Assembly: GCA_012845835.1 (NCBI GenBank)
Contig: JABAKD010000002.1
Coordinates: forward strand, 11,940,120 to 12,004,119
Source of the DNA: Undaria pinnatifida
Taxonomy: Eukaryota; Sar; Phaeophyceae; Laminariales; Alariaceae
Direction: 5' to 3'
DNA: 64,000 bases
Below, piece after piece: positions 27,986 through 41,700 of this stretch. The translations under genes were made by a program, and so were the position numbers. Below the pieces are notes generated by a model. It was given only the letters and a program-made list of their open reading frames with translations. It made no database searches and was not told the origin of the DNA. Within the stretch, counting starts at the first letter, position 1. Each line of letters begins with the position of its first letter.

Positions 27986-28854
27986 TCATGTAGCGCAAAG
28001 CTGGGGCCTGCAGGCAGAGACGACAATGGCAAAAACAGCAAACACATCGGGACACTTAAGATAGTGTATATGTCGTTCGGTACCCTTTGGGGGCAATGTA
28101 TCAAAAACATCACGAAAACCTAACCAAAGTGTGCAAAACATATCATAATGTGAATGTATGCAGCGTACGAATGTGTAGCAATGCTCCTGGCAACGGGGTC
28201 CGACACAAAAACTACCATCTCCTAACAGCGCAGTCCGCGTTGCTTCGTGTGGGCCATGCTGTAATCGTCGTTTTCATTTATTTATTATTTATTTTTCCAT
28301 CGCAAGTCCCAAAGGAGTCAGACTAATGCGATAACAATAACAGAAGCGAGCCAGCCAGCCGCTTGCGCCCACATGCCCCCCCCCCTCGCTCCTCACCATT
28401 TGCGTCATCCCCTATTTTTATGTATACACCTTCGAAGGGCATGGAATTTTTCGCCTTACCATTTTGTCATTTAAATCCATTATTTGTTGCACGCCCAACA
28501 ATAGTCGGCCACTAGAGTGGGCCATGGGGTTGTCTATTATCGGATTACACTTTTCCGTTTTCCTAACCCCTTCAGAGTCCCAAGACCCCTCCCTGTACTA
28601 ATTCCAAGTAATCTGTCGCCAAAAAAGAGTTCCCAGTTGTAAAGCAACGGCTTTAGTGAGTTTTTGGGTGTAGTGTGGAGATGTTTCAAATCGAGGAACA
28701 AAGCTTAGGCAGTTGAGGTGCTAGTTAGGTGCTACCATCGCCACTATCGCAGCATGCGTTCGACCTCTCACAGGCAGTGTTTGGCTGGAGTAGGAGAGCT
28801 GTCAAGAGTGCGGAAGCAACCTCATCAACTATAAAATAGGCAATAGATGTGTTT

Positions 28855-29130
28855 TTTTAGAGACATCCCACGGTAGCGGTTGAAATTTCTTGGCCCAACC
28901 ATTTCTGACCGGTTCGAGCTCTTCAAGGGTGGAAACTATCGGCTAGCATGATCATTTTACGAGTATCTTTGTTCTAGGACTTGCGCAGAAAAAGTAGGCC
29001 GGGTCGCGAAACGTCTTGGAAATCATGTTCAGGGTGATATAGTAGGCTCTTCATGTTACATAGGAGCTCAGAAACTTCTTAGAATCTGCTGCACCCCTAG
29101 GGGGGGGGTGACTCCCCTGTCGAAACATGC
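28855..29130 (+). repeat. Dispersed MITE-like repeat, copy 2 (diverged)
   Basis: It shares with 50390-50670 the order CATCCCACGGTAG, a GAGCTCYTCAAG block, a GGAAATCATGTT-like middle, GGAGCTCAGAAA and CTGCTGCACCC. There is no ORF. Confidence 0.5.
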
Positions 29131-29589
29131 TACTATTTCATAGTGCTACTAGCACGGTAGGGGCCGTGCACCTACTTTTCGTGAGGCCAAGTTCGCGTAG
29201 AGTTAGGCCTCTGGAACAATAATACCTTCACCACTACGACTAATAGCGTTATTCATCATTTTCTGTCAAGGCAATTATCAGTAACCAACAATAAGCGGCG
29301 TTTGTAGAGAGAAAGACTTTTCGTGCCCGCAGTTTTCTGCTCCATTTTCTGCTCCATTTTCTGCTCCATCTATACCAAAATTACTACCAGGTAGAAAACA
29401 CTGCGCTATTAAAGTGGTATTTGTAGGTGCTTTAAGGTGATGTCAAGATATTTTATACTTACGGCCTATGTATTTAACGAATACTATTGCAAAACATACG
29501 CAGGATCCCAACGATATCGGGCAGTCGCTTCAGCCGAGGAGCCCTCGAGGTCAAAAATGTTTTCGGGCGAAAAAAAACTGTAGTCAAGT

Positions 29590-29755
29590 GTTCCTTCTGT
29601 AGCGCCGGAATGTGCACTATAGAGGGAAACACCGGTATTATATCGGCAACCGGCACTACTCCGCATACTGCCACAACTGGCTGTTCCCATATGCGCCAAG
29701 CGATTTCACAGGCACTGTAGCGGGAACCGGCACTACTCAACCGGCACTACAGAGG
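29590..29755 (+). repeat. ACCGGCACTAC-motif repeat
   Basis: Five ACCGG(C/T)A motifs lie immediately downstream of the last located acetyltransferase exon. It is related to the block at 20800-20965. Confidence 0.65.
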
Positions 29756-29792
29756 GACCATTACTGTGCCTCTATCGTAGTATTCCCCTCAC

Positions 29793-32700
29793 CTCCCACG
29801 TCACCTCCAGCATGCTCACAACCTCGTATCCCATCGACTCGTAGAGTTTCACGGCCGGCCAGTAGGAAATATCAACGTGCAAGTACACCTGCAAACATCG
29901 CAATGAGTTAAAAACGAAAGATCAAAATGAGGGGCGGGGGGGGGGGGGGGGGGGGGTACGAGGGGCGGGGGGCGGGGGCGGGGGCGGGACGTACTCATTT
30001 GTTGCTTGCCTTAATCATGTAACCATTAACTACGCATCCTTTCGAGACGGAGCGCCGTTCCTACTCCTTATAGACACCTCCAACATTGGGACGCTCTTTA
30101 CGTTTCTTCCATATAAATACATGCTCAAAATTGCAGTTGCAGCTCGGAGAAAGCTCCTCAGCTTCTGTTAGACGTACTTTTGAGCTTTTGCCGTACTAGC
30201 TTGCGATGAGGATCACCCCTCGGCCCGAAACTCCCTCATCTTGCTCCCCGACCCCGACTTTGTCGGAGGAGGCCTCGGGCGTGCTTGCACCGTGCCCGGG
30301 CGGTCTCTGCTGTTCTCGTTTTTCGCTAAGTTATTTCAAATACGTCCGTTGTGAGTTCGACCAGTTGAGCGATCGATACTGAAGTTGAGCGGTCTAGATT
30401 CAATGCGTGATTCATGAGTCTCGTGGCCAATAAATACATAGGAGTACTCGCGTACAGAGGAGAAGAGAGGAGATAGGTCCAGGTACATATGGTTGGACTG
30501 CTACAAATGATGATACAGCAGCAGTACGTTCGAGGAATACGAGGTGGTTTGGCGACTACTGCTGCTGATGTTGTGGTGGTCCCGCTATACTACCCACCGG
30601 AAATCGTATATACCTGGCATATGATACGATAATCGCCATGGATTTCTCGTCCTCCCGACCGTTCCATTGCTTTCTCCCTTCAAAAATTTACAAACCCTCT
30701 CCACACTCGCTCCACCTCATACTTGCAACACTATTTTTTTTTTCATCCTATTTATTTTCCTCGCACTACTCTCGCGCTCCCTCCCAGTAGTAACTCAGAT
30801 CCGGGGTCACATAGCTGGCCCTCGTCTCCCTTCCCCGCTACGGTACGTGCGTTCATTTTATCGCGAGAAGAATTCAGCATTTTCTTCCCTCGTCGACTCG
30901 CGTCGAATGGGACCTACCAACGCTGCTAGGCGCTCTCAGCAGTAATTAATTGGTCCTTTTTTTAGCATTTTTGCAAGTAATCAAAACCTCGCCACGGTGG
31001 GAATCGAACTCAAGGACCAACGCTAGTAACATTCAAGGGTAACCACTAGACCACCGGGGCGACCGGCTTTTGACTGGTTTAATACCACGCCGTACCTCTT
31101 GACCGTAATTTGTCGCTTCTACGGTCCCTCTCCGCTTCGTTTGCTAGCTGTCTTACGGGCAGGCGCGGAGCCGCAGGCGGGCATCAGCCCGCCGCGGCGA
31201 AGCCCCCCTGGTATTACATGACAAATAATGGCTTATGTTATATATTTCCTCTTTGGCCGTCTGTGGCCATCTGCCTCCTAGATAGCGATCGTTTTCTCGC
31301 TACCATCCAATGTACCAAACTTCTCCATGCCACACCCCTCTATTTTCCTCAACGCTTCCCCTGACACGTTCCGATCCTCCTTGTACAGTTCACATTCTCC
31401 CACGATGTGGGTTCTACTATCGTCTGCGTTGCCGCAAGGGCAGCTCTGTACGCCTTCTTCCTCCTCCCCCTGACTACTGGTGTACCTCTTTCTTCTTCCT
31501 GGCAGGTCCAGATCCCCTACGCGAAAACGCAGTTTCAGCGTTTTGGCGTGGTCCATTGGGCCGTGCAAAAACGTTTTTATTATTATGTCTTCTGTTAACC
31601 CCCCATATAGTCTCTACATGTTTTCCTTCATTCACCTTCTTTCTTAGCGCTAGCCTTTCCCTTACTTCTATCCTTTCTTTTCCTTCTGTCTTTCATCCCC
31701 CAAACTTCTCTATGGACAGCATGTCTTCTTGGTTTCCTCCTAGGTCCTTCCACGCTTTCCTTGTCGATTACGCTATCCCACCTTACTTCAGCTAGCCCGT
31801 ATATTACAAGCTCGCATACAGCCCTGTCAGATATTGCTGGCCTTTTTTTTTCTTCATTTTTCATGCTTAGTACTGTATTGCCGTTGAAATAGTCGCATGC
31901 TACGCTAGAGGTACCACTTTTTTGCTTTTTTGTTTTTCTGCAAGACGGAGCTCCTTAACCCAAAATCGTCGCAAATACCACATCATTTTTTTGCTTGATT
32001 CTCGTGGTATGTACTTAGCTAGGCCATGGGATTTTTCATCCGCGATAAAGCAGGTTTACTTTGATCCAAATCAGTTTTTGGGTTAAGAAGGGGATGTCTT
32101 GACCTCCTCCTAAAGTGAGGAACCCCAGAAAAAAAGTGGCCAGCGCACCTCTATCGTAGTACGCGACTATTTCAACTTCTCATATATCTTCTCTGTTTGA
32201 GGTGAGGGGCGGGGGGGAGGAGAGAAGAGGATTTCCATACTTGACACTGAGAGGGGGGGGGTGGGGAGGGGGGAGACAAGATAATTTCCATATTCAAAAA
32301 TAAGAGAGCAACCCTATTGAAAACACGTAGTCCAGTGTATATATATACCTGGTTCAAGCTTTGTATAACTTTATAATCACACCTCTTCACGCATCGGACA
32401 GGTAGATCACGATTTAGATAATCTAAATCCCATTTCTGTCGTTGTGGTGTGCTGTGCAAGATCTGTATAGTACAGATCCAATATAGGAAACACGTGCTAG
32501 AATATACAGATCATACGGGTCTCACCCAGCAACATGATATATCTATAGGCCATGTAGATCATATTGATCGGGGATCTATCTTACCTGAAAGACACAGGTC
32601 ATCTATAAATCATCAATAGGGGTTTCATCCGTCTCGTGTGCCCTAGTTCTTCCGCTCTCCAAGAGGCCGGACGCCGCACGCTCTGCGTCAAGTCAGCTAC

Positions 32701-35700
32701 CTGACGGTCGTACGCCGTATTATCGGAGGCAGCGGCGGCCTAGGGGTCTGCCGAAGAATAAACTGCTGGTGGGGTCTCGCCCTTGTCGCTTCAAGCGCCG
32801 CGGAGCGATCACAGCCAGATAGATGCCTGTCTGGTCGCAATTGCAAGCAATACTCCTTCGGATTATTTATCCTCGAGCTTCCGCCGAAAAACAAGTGCAG
32901 CGACGAAGCAAGCTGCTGGCGGAGTTTCGCCCGTGTCGCTTCACGCGCCGCAGAGCGATCACGACCAGACGCCTGTGTGGTCGTGGCTGCAAGCAGCACC
33001 CCTGCGGGTTCTTGATCCTCTTACTTGCCGCTGCATGACAAGTACAGTGGTGTCCAGCGCGTGGATGCGTTGCGCCGATTCAAGCTGCTGGCGGGGTCTC
33101 GCCCTTGTCTCTTCAAGCGCCGCGAAGCACTCATGGTCAAGAAGGTTGTCTGGTCGCGGCTGCCAGTCGCACTTCTTCGGTTTGCTGATCCTTTAGCTTC
33201 CACTTCATTCTTCATGCAGCGGGAGCTAAAAACGGCTGGCGGAGTCTCGTTCGCCCTTGTCGCTTCAAAAACCGCGGAGCGAGCTCGGCCGGATGCCTGT
33301 CCGGTTGTGGCTGCACTTCTGCGGGTTCTTGATCCTCGGGCTGCCGCGGCATAACAAGTGCGGCACTCTTCATGCCGCGGCAGAAAAATGAGCAAGCGCA
33401 CGAACAAGTGCTGCTTGCGGCGACCAGACAGCGCTCTTGGCGTTGATCACTCCAAGGCGCTTGAAGCGACAAGGGTGAGACTCCGCCAGCAGCTTGAATC
33501 GGCGGTGCACTCCATATGCAGCAGCAGCTAGAGGATCAGGAACCCGAAGAAATGCTGATCGCGGCCGCGACCAGACAGGTATCCGGCCGAGATCGCTCCG
33601 TGGCGCTTGCAGCGACAAGGGCGAGCGAGACCCCGCCGGCAGTCTTTAGCTGCCTCTGCATGAAGAATGCAGCAGCAGCTAGAGGATCAGCAATCCGAAG
33701 AACTACGGCTTGCAGCCACGAGCAGACAACCATATTGCCCGATATTGCTCCGCGGCTCTTGAAGCGACAACGGCGAGACGCCGCCAGCAACTATATCATC
33801 GGCGCAACGCATCCACGCGCTGGACGCCACCGTACTCGGTATGCCGTGACAACCAGCGGATCAAGAACCCGAAGAAGTACTGCTTGCAGGCACAACCAGA
33901 GAAACATCTAGCCGTGTGATCGCTCGGCGGCGCTTGAAGCGACAAGGGCGAGACATCGTCAGCAGCTTTCGAGCCGGCGGACCGCAAGGCCTCCGCCATT
34001 GCCTCCAACGACGAGGCGTACGACCATCAGACAGATTAAACGATCCGAGCTACAGCAGGGGATATCATCATCCTGCCTGGTACGGGGCAACGCTGATTAA
34101 AGAGATGTAACCCATGGGTGAGCTCTGAGGTCCGGGCCTAGCAGCCAAACAGACCCCAGATTGTGATTTTGTTACATGAACACCACAACAAGGGAGCTGC
34201 TTACTGTAACAGATTTACGTTAGATTACAGAATAAACCACTGAGGGAATAGTGAGTCAGACTGCCTGATAGCTCGGTGATTTATGGTGTAACGTACGCCT
34301 TATCCAATAGGGGGTATCTCTACTTTCACTGCTAGATTTAGGGCATTAGCGCGAACAGCCCCTGGACTTCACTTTCACAACAACAAAAAAAAACGCTAGC
34401 GTAACATATGCTTCCATAACGGTGCATGCCGCGAAGCACAAAGAAAGGCACACCATGCTACAATAGAGAGTAGCACATTGGGGCTGAAACGTTTTCAGGA
34501 CGACGGAGCTCCTTAGCCCAAATCGTCGGGTGTTTCAATTTGTCTTGAAACAAATTTCGTTGCATACTTTTAAGCGTAGTACGCCTTGGGATTATCCATG
34601 GGGTACGTAGCACTATTTCCCCCCCCCAAAAGCTGTCTTTGGGAGAGGTCTTTGGGAGAGGTACACACCGAGGATACGATAGAGGGGCGCCACTTTTTCT
34701 CATAGGTTCCTCGTTTTGGGAGCTTAACGCCTTTACAGCTGGAAACACGTTTTTGGGACAAAATTACTTGGAATTAGTATATGAAGAGCTTTTAGGGCTC
34801 TAAAGGGGTCAAGAGCCTCTCCCAAAAACCGACATGGAGAAAAACCAACCTGCGGCCGGATGAACAATCCCATACATGGCCTACGTGCACAACGAGAATC
34901 GTGGCAAAAAAAAAAAACGACCCATTATTTTTTTTTTTTCCGACGATTTTGGGTTAGGGAGGCCCGGTCATTCAAAAAACATTTCACACGGAAAATTATA
35001 CCTCTAGCGTAGCACGCGTGCATAGACCTCCTCAAGTCCCCCTCAAGTCAGTAGGAGCCCCAGAAGTAAAACACTAACGCTGCACCTCTACTACTGCAGC
35101 AGCGTCAGCGCGCGGCTTGCCATAAATAGCGTAGACACTCACGTGAGAGGCAGCCGCGAGTCGATTAAACAAAACACCCTAAACATTCCCCGCTATGCAT
35201 GAAACGAGCTATGAAACGAGTATACCCCTCCCAATGCCGCAGACAGGCTATTTGACGCTGTCCTGTCACCTATGTAAGAGGAAGTATCGTACGCACAAGG
35301 CGCCGAAGTGTGCCTCACAAGCGGTTCTTAGAAGGGTGCAGCTCACCCTTCCTGCGACTCGCTGAACGCCTCACGGCGCTTCGTGCCTGGTGCGGGCACT
35401 GTCTACCTGGTCGGTGCAAACCCGCCGTGCTCCATTCGGGCATTGCAGGGATGCGAGGGTCTATGATCATCAGATTACGGGCATACATGATATATGCGCA
35501 CCCTCCCTGCAGTAGCCGCGGGCTGGACGCAGAGCGTGCGGCGGCCGAACCCTTGGCGAGCCGTGGGCCGACTACAAAATCTTGAAAGTCTCCGTCCAAT
35601 TGAGCGAGAGCCTTGCTTTGAGGACCTTTGCATCACTGCCAGCTTTGGCACCTGGCTGAATGGTACGGTACGTAGCCGCGGTGTGTTACATCCACACCCA

Positions 35701-38700
35701 GCTACCGACAGATAAAACGCGGACGTATTTTGAGTCCGTCGGAAGAGCAGAATTGCGGTCGTGGACAACACTTTTTCGGGAATCGGGCAGACGATAAGGA
35801 ACAACTTTCTGGATTCAGGGAGACACGCTATATTCAGCGCGTGCCGTTTGCGCACCAGTGTGTACGAGCGTTGCTGGCGGCCTGGCCTGCAGCCAGGTCG
35901 GAGTACAGCCGGGGTTCCCTTGTTAGTGCGGTAGTCTCTAGTGCGGGCCCCCCGTATAGTGCGGTAAAAAACGCTTGTCATGACCCCGTCCTACAGGGTA
36001 GTACTGTAACGCACCATCCCAGGACATTGCGGGGTCCCAAATTAGTGCAAGTAATGCCATTTGGCAAAGCACCGCACCAACGAGGGCCTACGATTGTAAT
36101 CCATGTGGACGCGATCAAAACTTTGATGCCCAAGAGCGCAAGCATACTCCAAGACGGCGAAGGGGAGACGGGGGTGGGGGGGGGGGTGACTCATTTCATG
36201 CATAGCCGTAGTCTAAAAAGACCCTTGGCGGGGGTACTCATTTGTTACTTGCCTCAAGTCGTTTGACCATTGAGCACGCATCCCTTTCGAGACGGAGCAC
36301 CGTTCCCACTCCTAACAGAAACAGAGACACCTCCAGCATTATTTTTTTTGTCTTTTTTTCTTTTTTTTTTAGCTTCCACTACATTTTTGCCATATATTGC
36401 ACACTAGGTAGAACTTTTTGCTGATCTTATCCCCTCCCTGTTCCGATTTTCGTGCCCCCCATCTACCTCCTAGGATATCGATCGTTCTGTCGATATGGGG
36501 AGGTGGGGGAGGCGGTTCACGTGGACCTCGTCATGCGCCGAAAACCGTTGCAGCACTGACGGAATTGTTGTAGGCGCATAACCACGCGCGGGCAAGTGGG
36601 TGAGACCCATCTATCCTGCCACTCGCTCACGAACACATACAGCGGGTTGTGACGCTCGGCATCTTCGATCCATTTATCCGAACTTTCCCGAATAATTCAG
36701 ATGACTTTTTGAACCCTCCTGATTTTCTACGCATCTGCATATAGTCTATATACCTTCCGTTGGGGTGGGCTAGGGGCATGGTATCCCCGTTTCTCCTCCA
36801 TCTTCCTATTGTGGAGATCCATTGTAAAATCGCACCCAAAAAAGGAAAGCGTCGCTACATTTCAGGCGTTCTTCTTCTACGCCACGACTTTTGTTCGATT
36901 GAGGCTCTGTGTACCTCGATAGACCAGCTAACCAAATAAAACTGAGTCAAACGCTATTGAGCAAAGAATGGTGGGTTTATTTTGCGCCCTTTTTTGTTTT
37001 ATACTCCATCCTGCTAACGGTGGAACCCCGTAAATATAAAAGTGTTACGGTGACGCTCCTCTTAATGAGTGAGGGGAGCCTAAAAAGAAACTTCGCGCAC
37101 CCGCACCTTAGTATGCGTCAGCAAGGCCAACGACAAATCCAGTGCCCGAGTGAGCCCCCAAATCTCGTGCCTACCGTCGCACCGCAGCATGGGCTTCTTC
37201 CACCAATCCCTGGCGGTGCAAGCCGGGGTTTTGACCAGACCAACACGTTGCTTACGTAGGCTCGACACCGGTATGCTCGAACCCCCCCCCCCCCATAATG
37301 TTACTTGTACGCTCTTAAAACCGCAAAAACTTCCAAGCATAACCTTGGACCCAATAAATACCTGAGTGTGTCCCCAATCTCGCGCCTGCTGCTCGCACCG
37401 CAACATCAACTTCTTCGCCAATCCCTGGCGACGCACGCTGGGATTGACCAGCACATTGCTTATGTAGGGCATCACAGGCCCTGGCCAGGCCATGGCCTGT
37501 CGAAGCAGTGCGACAAGGCGAGAAATCGAGCGAGCCGGGGGGGTTGGTGTACTCAGCTTGTGCTTGGCCGTAGTCGTATGACCATAGATCCTCGCATCCC
37601 TACTATGCCGGGACGGAGCACGTCGGGTTTTCACCAACCAGGCGGACATTGCTTGAACCACGCGCGAAGCGTCGTGAGGTATTCGACAAGTCGCATGAAG
37701 GGTGAACTGCATCCTTCCAAGAGCCGCTCGTAAGACGGACTTCGGCACCTTGTGCCTACTTGCTTGCTTACGGATGGCAGCGCCAATGATTTATGCTTTG
37801 TTTTCCGGTGTGGCCACTCCAGCGAGCGGATGGGGGTGTGGGAGGACGGATGCTGGAAAACGGGGTCTGAACGAAGTCCACATATGTCTAGATAACGTCA
37901 GTCACTGGGCACGAGTACAGGTATATTAGTTAGGACGTTTGACCGAAAGCAATACATCTCCGACGGGTAAAGGCGCGCGCTCTAGACTCCCACCCTTTCG
38001 AACATCAGCGGTAATGGAAACGGGGGGAGGCAGCTTTTCTGTTCGGAACCTGGAGGCTAACCTCGGGGAACACAAGAACACACCTTGCTATACATTGGCA
38101 TTAATTAGTGCGCGAAAAAACCTGCCTCATGTAGGAGTTTGGGTCTCGGGCGTATACGATACATAGGGGCAGCGTTTTTTTTTCAAATAGTTCCTGACAG
38201 ACGGGGCTCCTTAACCTATTAATAACCTATTAATAACCTATTAATAACCTATTGATAGCCTATTGATAACCTGTTAATAACCTATTAACAGCCTATTAAT
38301 ACCTACTAATTAATAATAATAATAATAATCTATTGATAACCTATCAATACGTTAATGATAATCGATTAATAACCTGTTAATAACCTGCTAATAACCTATT
38401 AATAACCTATTAACAACCTATGTATATATCCCATTTTTCAATAATATTGTCGTATCGTGGGATTGCTAATCGGGCCGCACTTTTCAGTTTTTAGCTCAAC
38501 TTTTCGGTTCGGCTGAGGTATACAGTAAAGTTGATGAAGAGATCACCGTCAGAAAAACTACCAGGTACATGCATCAAGCTCTACCGTAGCGCGCTTCCTC
38601 GCACAAAATGGGTTTATTAACCCCTTTAGAACTGGACTCACATTTTGGTGACAAAATACTCAGAATTAGAGTGGCATCACTTTTTAAACAAGCCACAGCA

Positions 38701-41700
38701 GTGTTAAGCGGGGTTACGTACTGTAATCGTTAACTTGTGCCCGTGCTTTCCCCCTCAATACTATTATACAATCATGTTCCAAATGGTTGTATATAACCTA
38801 TTCCTCACTGTTTTCCCTCTATATCCGACTACGTAATTTGCGTCCCAAAACGATCACTGGTAACGTTCAGTCCTTTAGAGTCACTCACCCTTTTGATGAA
38901 CAATGGTACGGGGAAGGGGGGAGCAGTCTTTCCGTTCGGAACCTGGAGGCTAACCTCGGCCACAGCCACCAAATCCGGAGCGGAATCCGCCCCCTGTTTC
39001 CCCTTGTCGTCCGACACACAGAAAACCCTGCAGGCCAAAGTGACCAAAACGCATATAGGTAGTAGAATGGGGGTCACACAACAAACTATTAACTCATACA
39101 TATTCAAGGCATCGATTAATATCCACCTTCGATGGAGACCATATGGAAGACTGACCAATTGAAATCTGAAGTTTGTGGATCATCATTTATAATCTAAACA
39201 GAGGAGGCGTGATTTCGTTGGTAGAGGAGAAATATAGATAATTCAGGCTACTGTAATTGAAGACACTAACTAATTTCCACCTCCAAGGGAGACGACATCA
39301 ACGTGTTTGCGTGATATGATATCAACTTTGGTTCGGTGGGAGATGGGTAGGAAAACACATTATACTATTAACAGTATTGAAACCGTCGAACGCCACAATC
39401 TAAGGCCAACCCACCCCACGAAAAATCAGCCAAAACTTACTTCTTCTTTTTTTTTTTTTTTATCCTCCGGCGGATGGGGAAAAATAAAGCTTTAGCTCAC
39501 CACACTTCCACGTATTTTCATACGCGTCGTGTGTCGATTTAACTCAGTTGCTTTCGCAGCCCAACGCTAGCCTTACTTAAGAAATGTGTTTTCCTTTCGT
39601 TGTTTTTGGATTTCTAACCAACATTTTTCGTGGGTTGGTTGGCCTTGGGTGATGATGTTCTTCGGCTTCAACGCGATTCTTATATATTTCCAACCCAACA
39701 TAATTCGCAAATCGCAAATGCCCTATTGAGATTGAGTGCAGGAGGTTATTGAAAAGTGTACAAGACCGAGGTTGAGTATACTATAAACACTTGAAACGCA
39801 ATACAGCTGTGAGATCGGAGATTTTGTCGAACCTCATTTTTGCAAGCTGTGTGATACTCCGATCGCGCGTATTACGGGTTGTGTGTCCTCAGTAAGGACA
39901 TTGGTCGGCGACTCCCCTTGGAACTACAGTGTAGCTTGTACCACGGTAAACAAGGTGCTCATAATCAATCTGTGCAAGGAAAGTATAAAACCCCTTTTTA
40001 AAGGGGACAAATCTGATGGCTGTGGAATGCACCAGTTTTTATCACGTATATACTGTAGTCGTATGACCGGTGAGGGAGGGCGGGGTTTCAAGTGACGGGG
40101 GGGTAGGGGCGGGTAAAGGGGGATATACTTTTTCATGTTTTTGGGGTCGCATAAATGAACAGGAGCTTACTGCACGAGTGGTGCTACATCTAGGCGATGG
40201 TGGGGGTAGCGGGGAACGGGGGGTAAACTGGAACTCGAAGGCCATATAAATGAATTGGAATTACTGTATAGATGGCTCGAAAGGTAAAGAGGTGATATCA
40301 CCTGTCGGGTAGTGTTTATAACTCTGGCCAGTTTTGTTTTTTTTGGCGGGGCGGCGGGGGAGGGAGGGGGAAAAGTGTGTGTGTTGGGGGGCGGGTGGGG
40401 GGGGGGGAGGTGGATGGGAGCAAAACATACGTGTTGTTTTTACGTTGCGAAACGTTGGTGGTTTCTTATTTCCGTATAATATTAGTACTACCAATGGTGT
40501 TCATGGTACATATGTTGTTGAGTTTGTGTTTCTGTATATACCCTGGTGTAAATTAAAGGTTACCGTCTATAAACATATATATTAATATACGATGGTGTCA
40601 CCTGAGCTATAGACGACCATTGGGGACCTTAAGCCATTTGGGCACACCTGCCTGGAATATGTATACACACCCCTAGGGGTGTATTCAAGTCACATGTAGT
40701 CCGGTCGCCCCGGTGGCGTATCAGGTTATCCTCGAGCCTGTACAGGTCAGTTTCGTGAGTTCGAGTCCCGCCGAGTGGATACTCGTATATATTCGTAGGG
40801 ACTTTTTCTCGCGCACAAATTGACTTGCGGAAAGTGCGAGAGCACGAGTCAGCAACAAATCGACGAGCAGTGGGATTGCTGAACCCTATGCGTGATAAAA
40901 ATTGAAGGCAAGAACCGGGGGGGAAAAGGGACGACACCTGCGACCATGGCTTGTCCAGAAGCTGGAAAGCAGAAGTGGTTTAAAAATAAAATAATTAAAT
41001 AAAATAAGCAATGCACCCCTACCCAAAAAAGATTGTATTTTTGTGTACACCCTCTGATCCCACCGTGTATGATTTTGGGCTAGGTTAGTTAGGCCTTAGG
41101 TTGCTGGTCGGGTTGGCACCTGGTACCAGGTATATCGGTATATTACTAGTAGTAGTATACCAGGTATTAAATAGGCTATTACACGCCGCTAACAGGGGTG
41201 CATGTTTTTTTTTTACACCTGCCGCATAATCGAACAACCAAGTCTGGTTGTGTGTGCTAGAACAACCATGTCTGGCTATCTATGTGACGAGCAGATTTAA
41301 TAGAAGATAATCTTTGAAACGGTCAGGTTGGGCTTATAAAGCCAATGGCCAACGCTCAAAAAACAATTCCGGATTCATGAACAGCAACGGAGGAACAAAA
41401 TATAAACCAAAGCGCCTGCGAGCCATCTACAGCCGTTTTAGTATTGTAGAGGGGGAAAAAACGAACGCCAAAATTGAACAAAATACGTCAAAACAGAATT
41501 AATCGAAGGAATAAATTGACGAACAAAATCGATGATATCGCAGCATCTACCAGCGCAACTCATCTTCACGAACCCTTGTGTATTTGCAGAAGCAGTAAAA
41601 GTACTACTGTATACGGCTTGACCCAGCTTCGACCAAAAGGTTGATAGTTGGTAACGCTCACGAACTCCTTACTGCACTATCGTTTCCCAGCATTTTCCAA

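Noticed and set aside
31000..31068. Possible tRNA gene on the minus strand
   Set aside because: A and B boxes are good but the cloverleaf has acceptor mismatches and an over-long anticodon arm, and a SINE body with poly(A) follows.
33021..33911. Repeated frames with DRSAALEATRAR as a possible repeat-protein gene
   Set aside because: Frames change between units and run in opposite directions on the two sides of 33360; this fits a foldback repeat better.
35494..35670. Plus-strand exon candidate (EREPCFEDLCITASFGTWLNG) ending at GGTACGG
   Set aside because: It has a single exon-like frame with no partner exon and no recognised domain, and overlaps the intron of the minus-strand gene.
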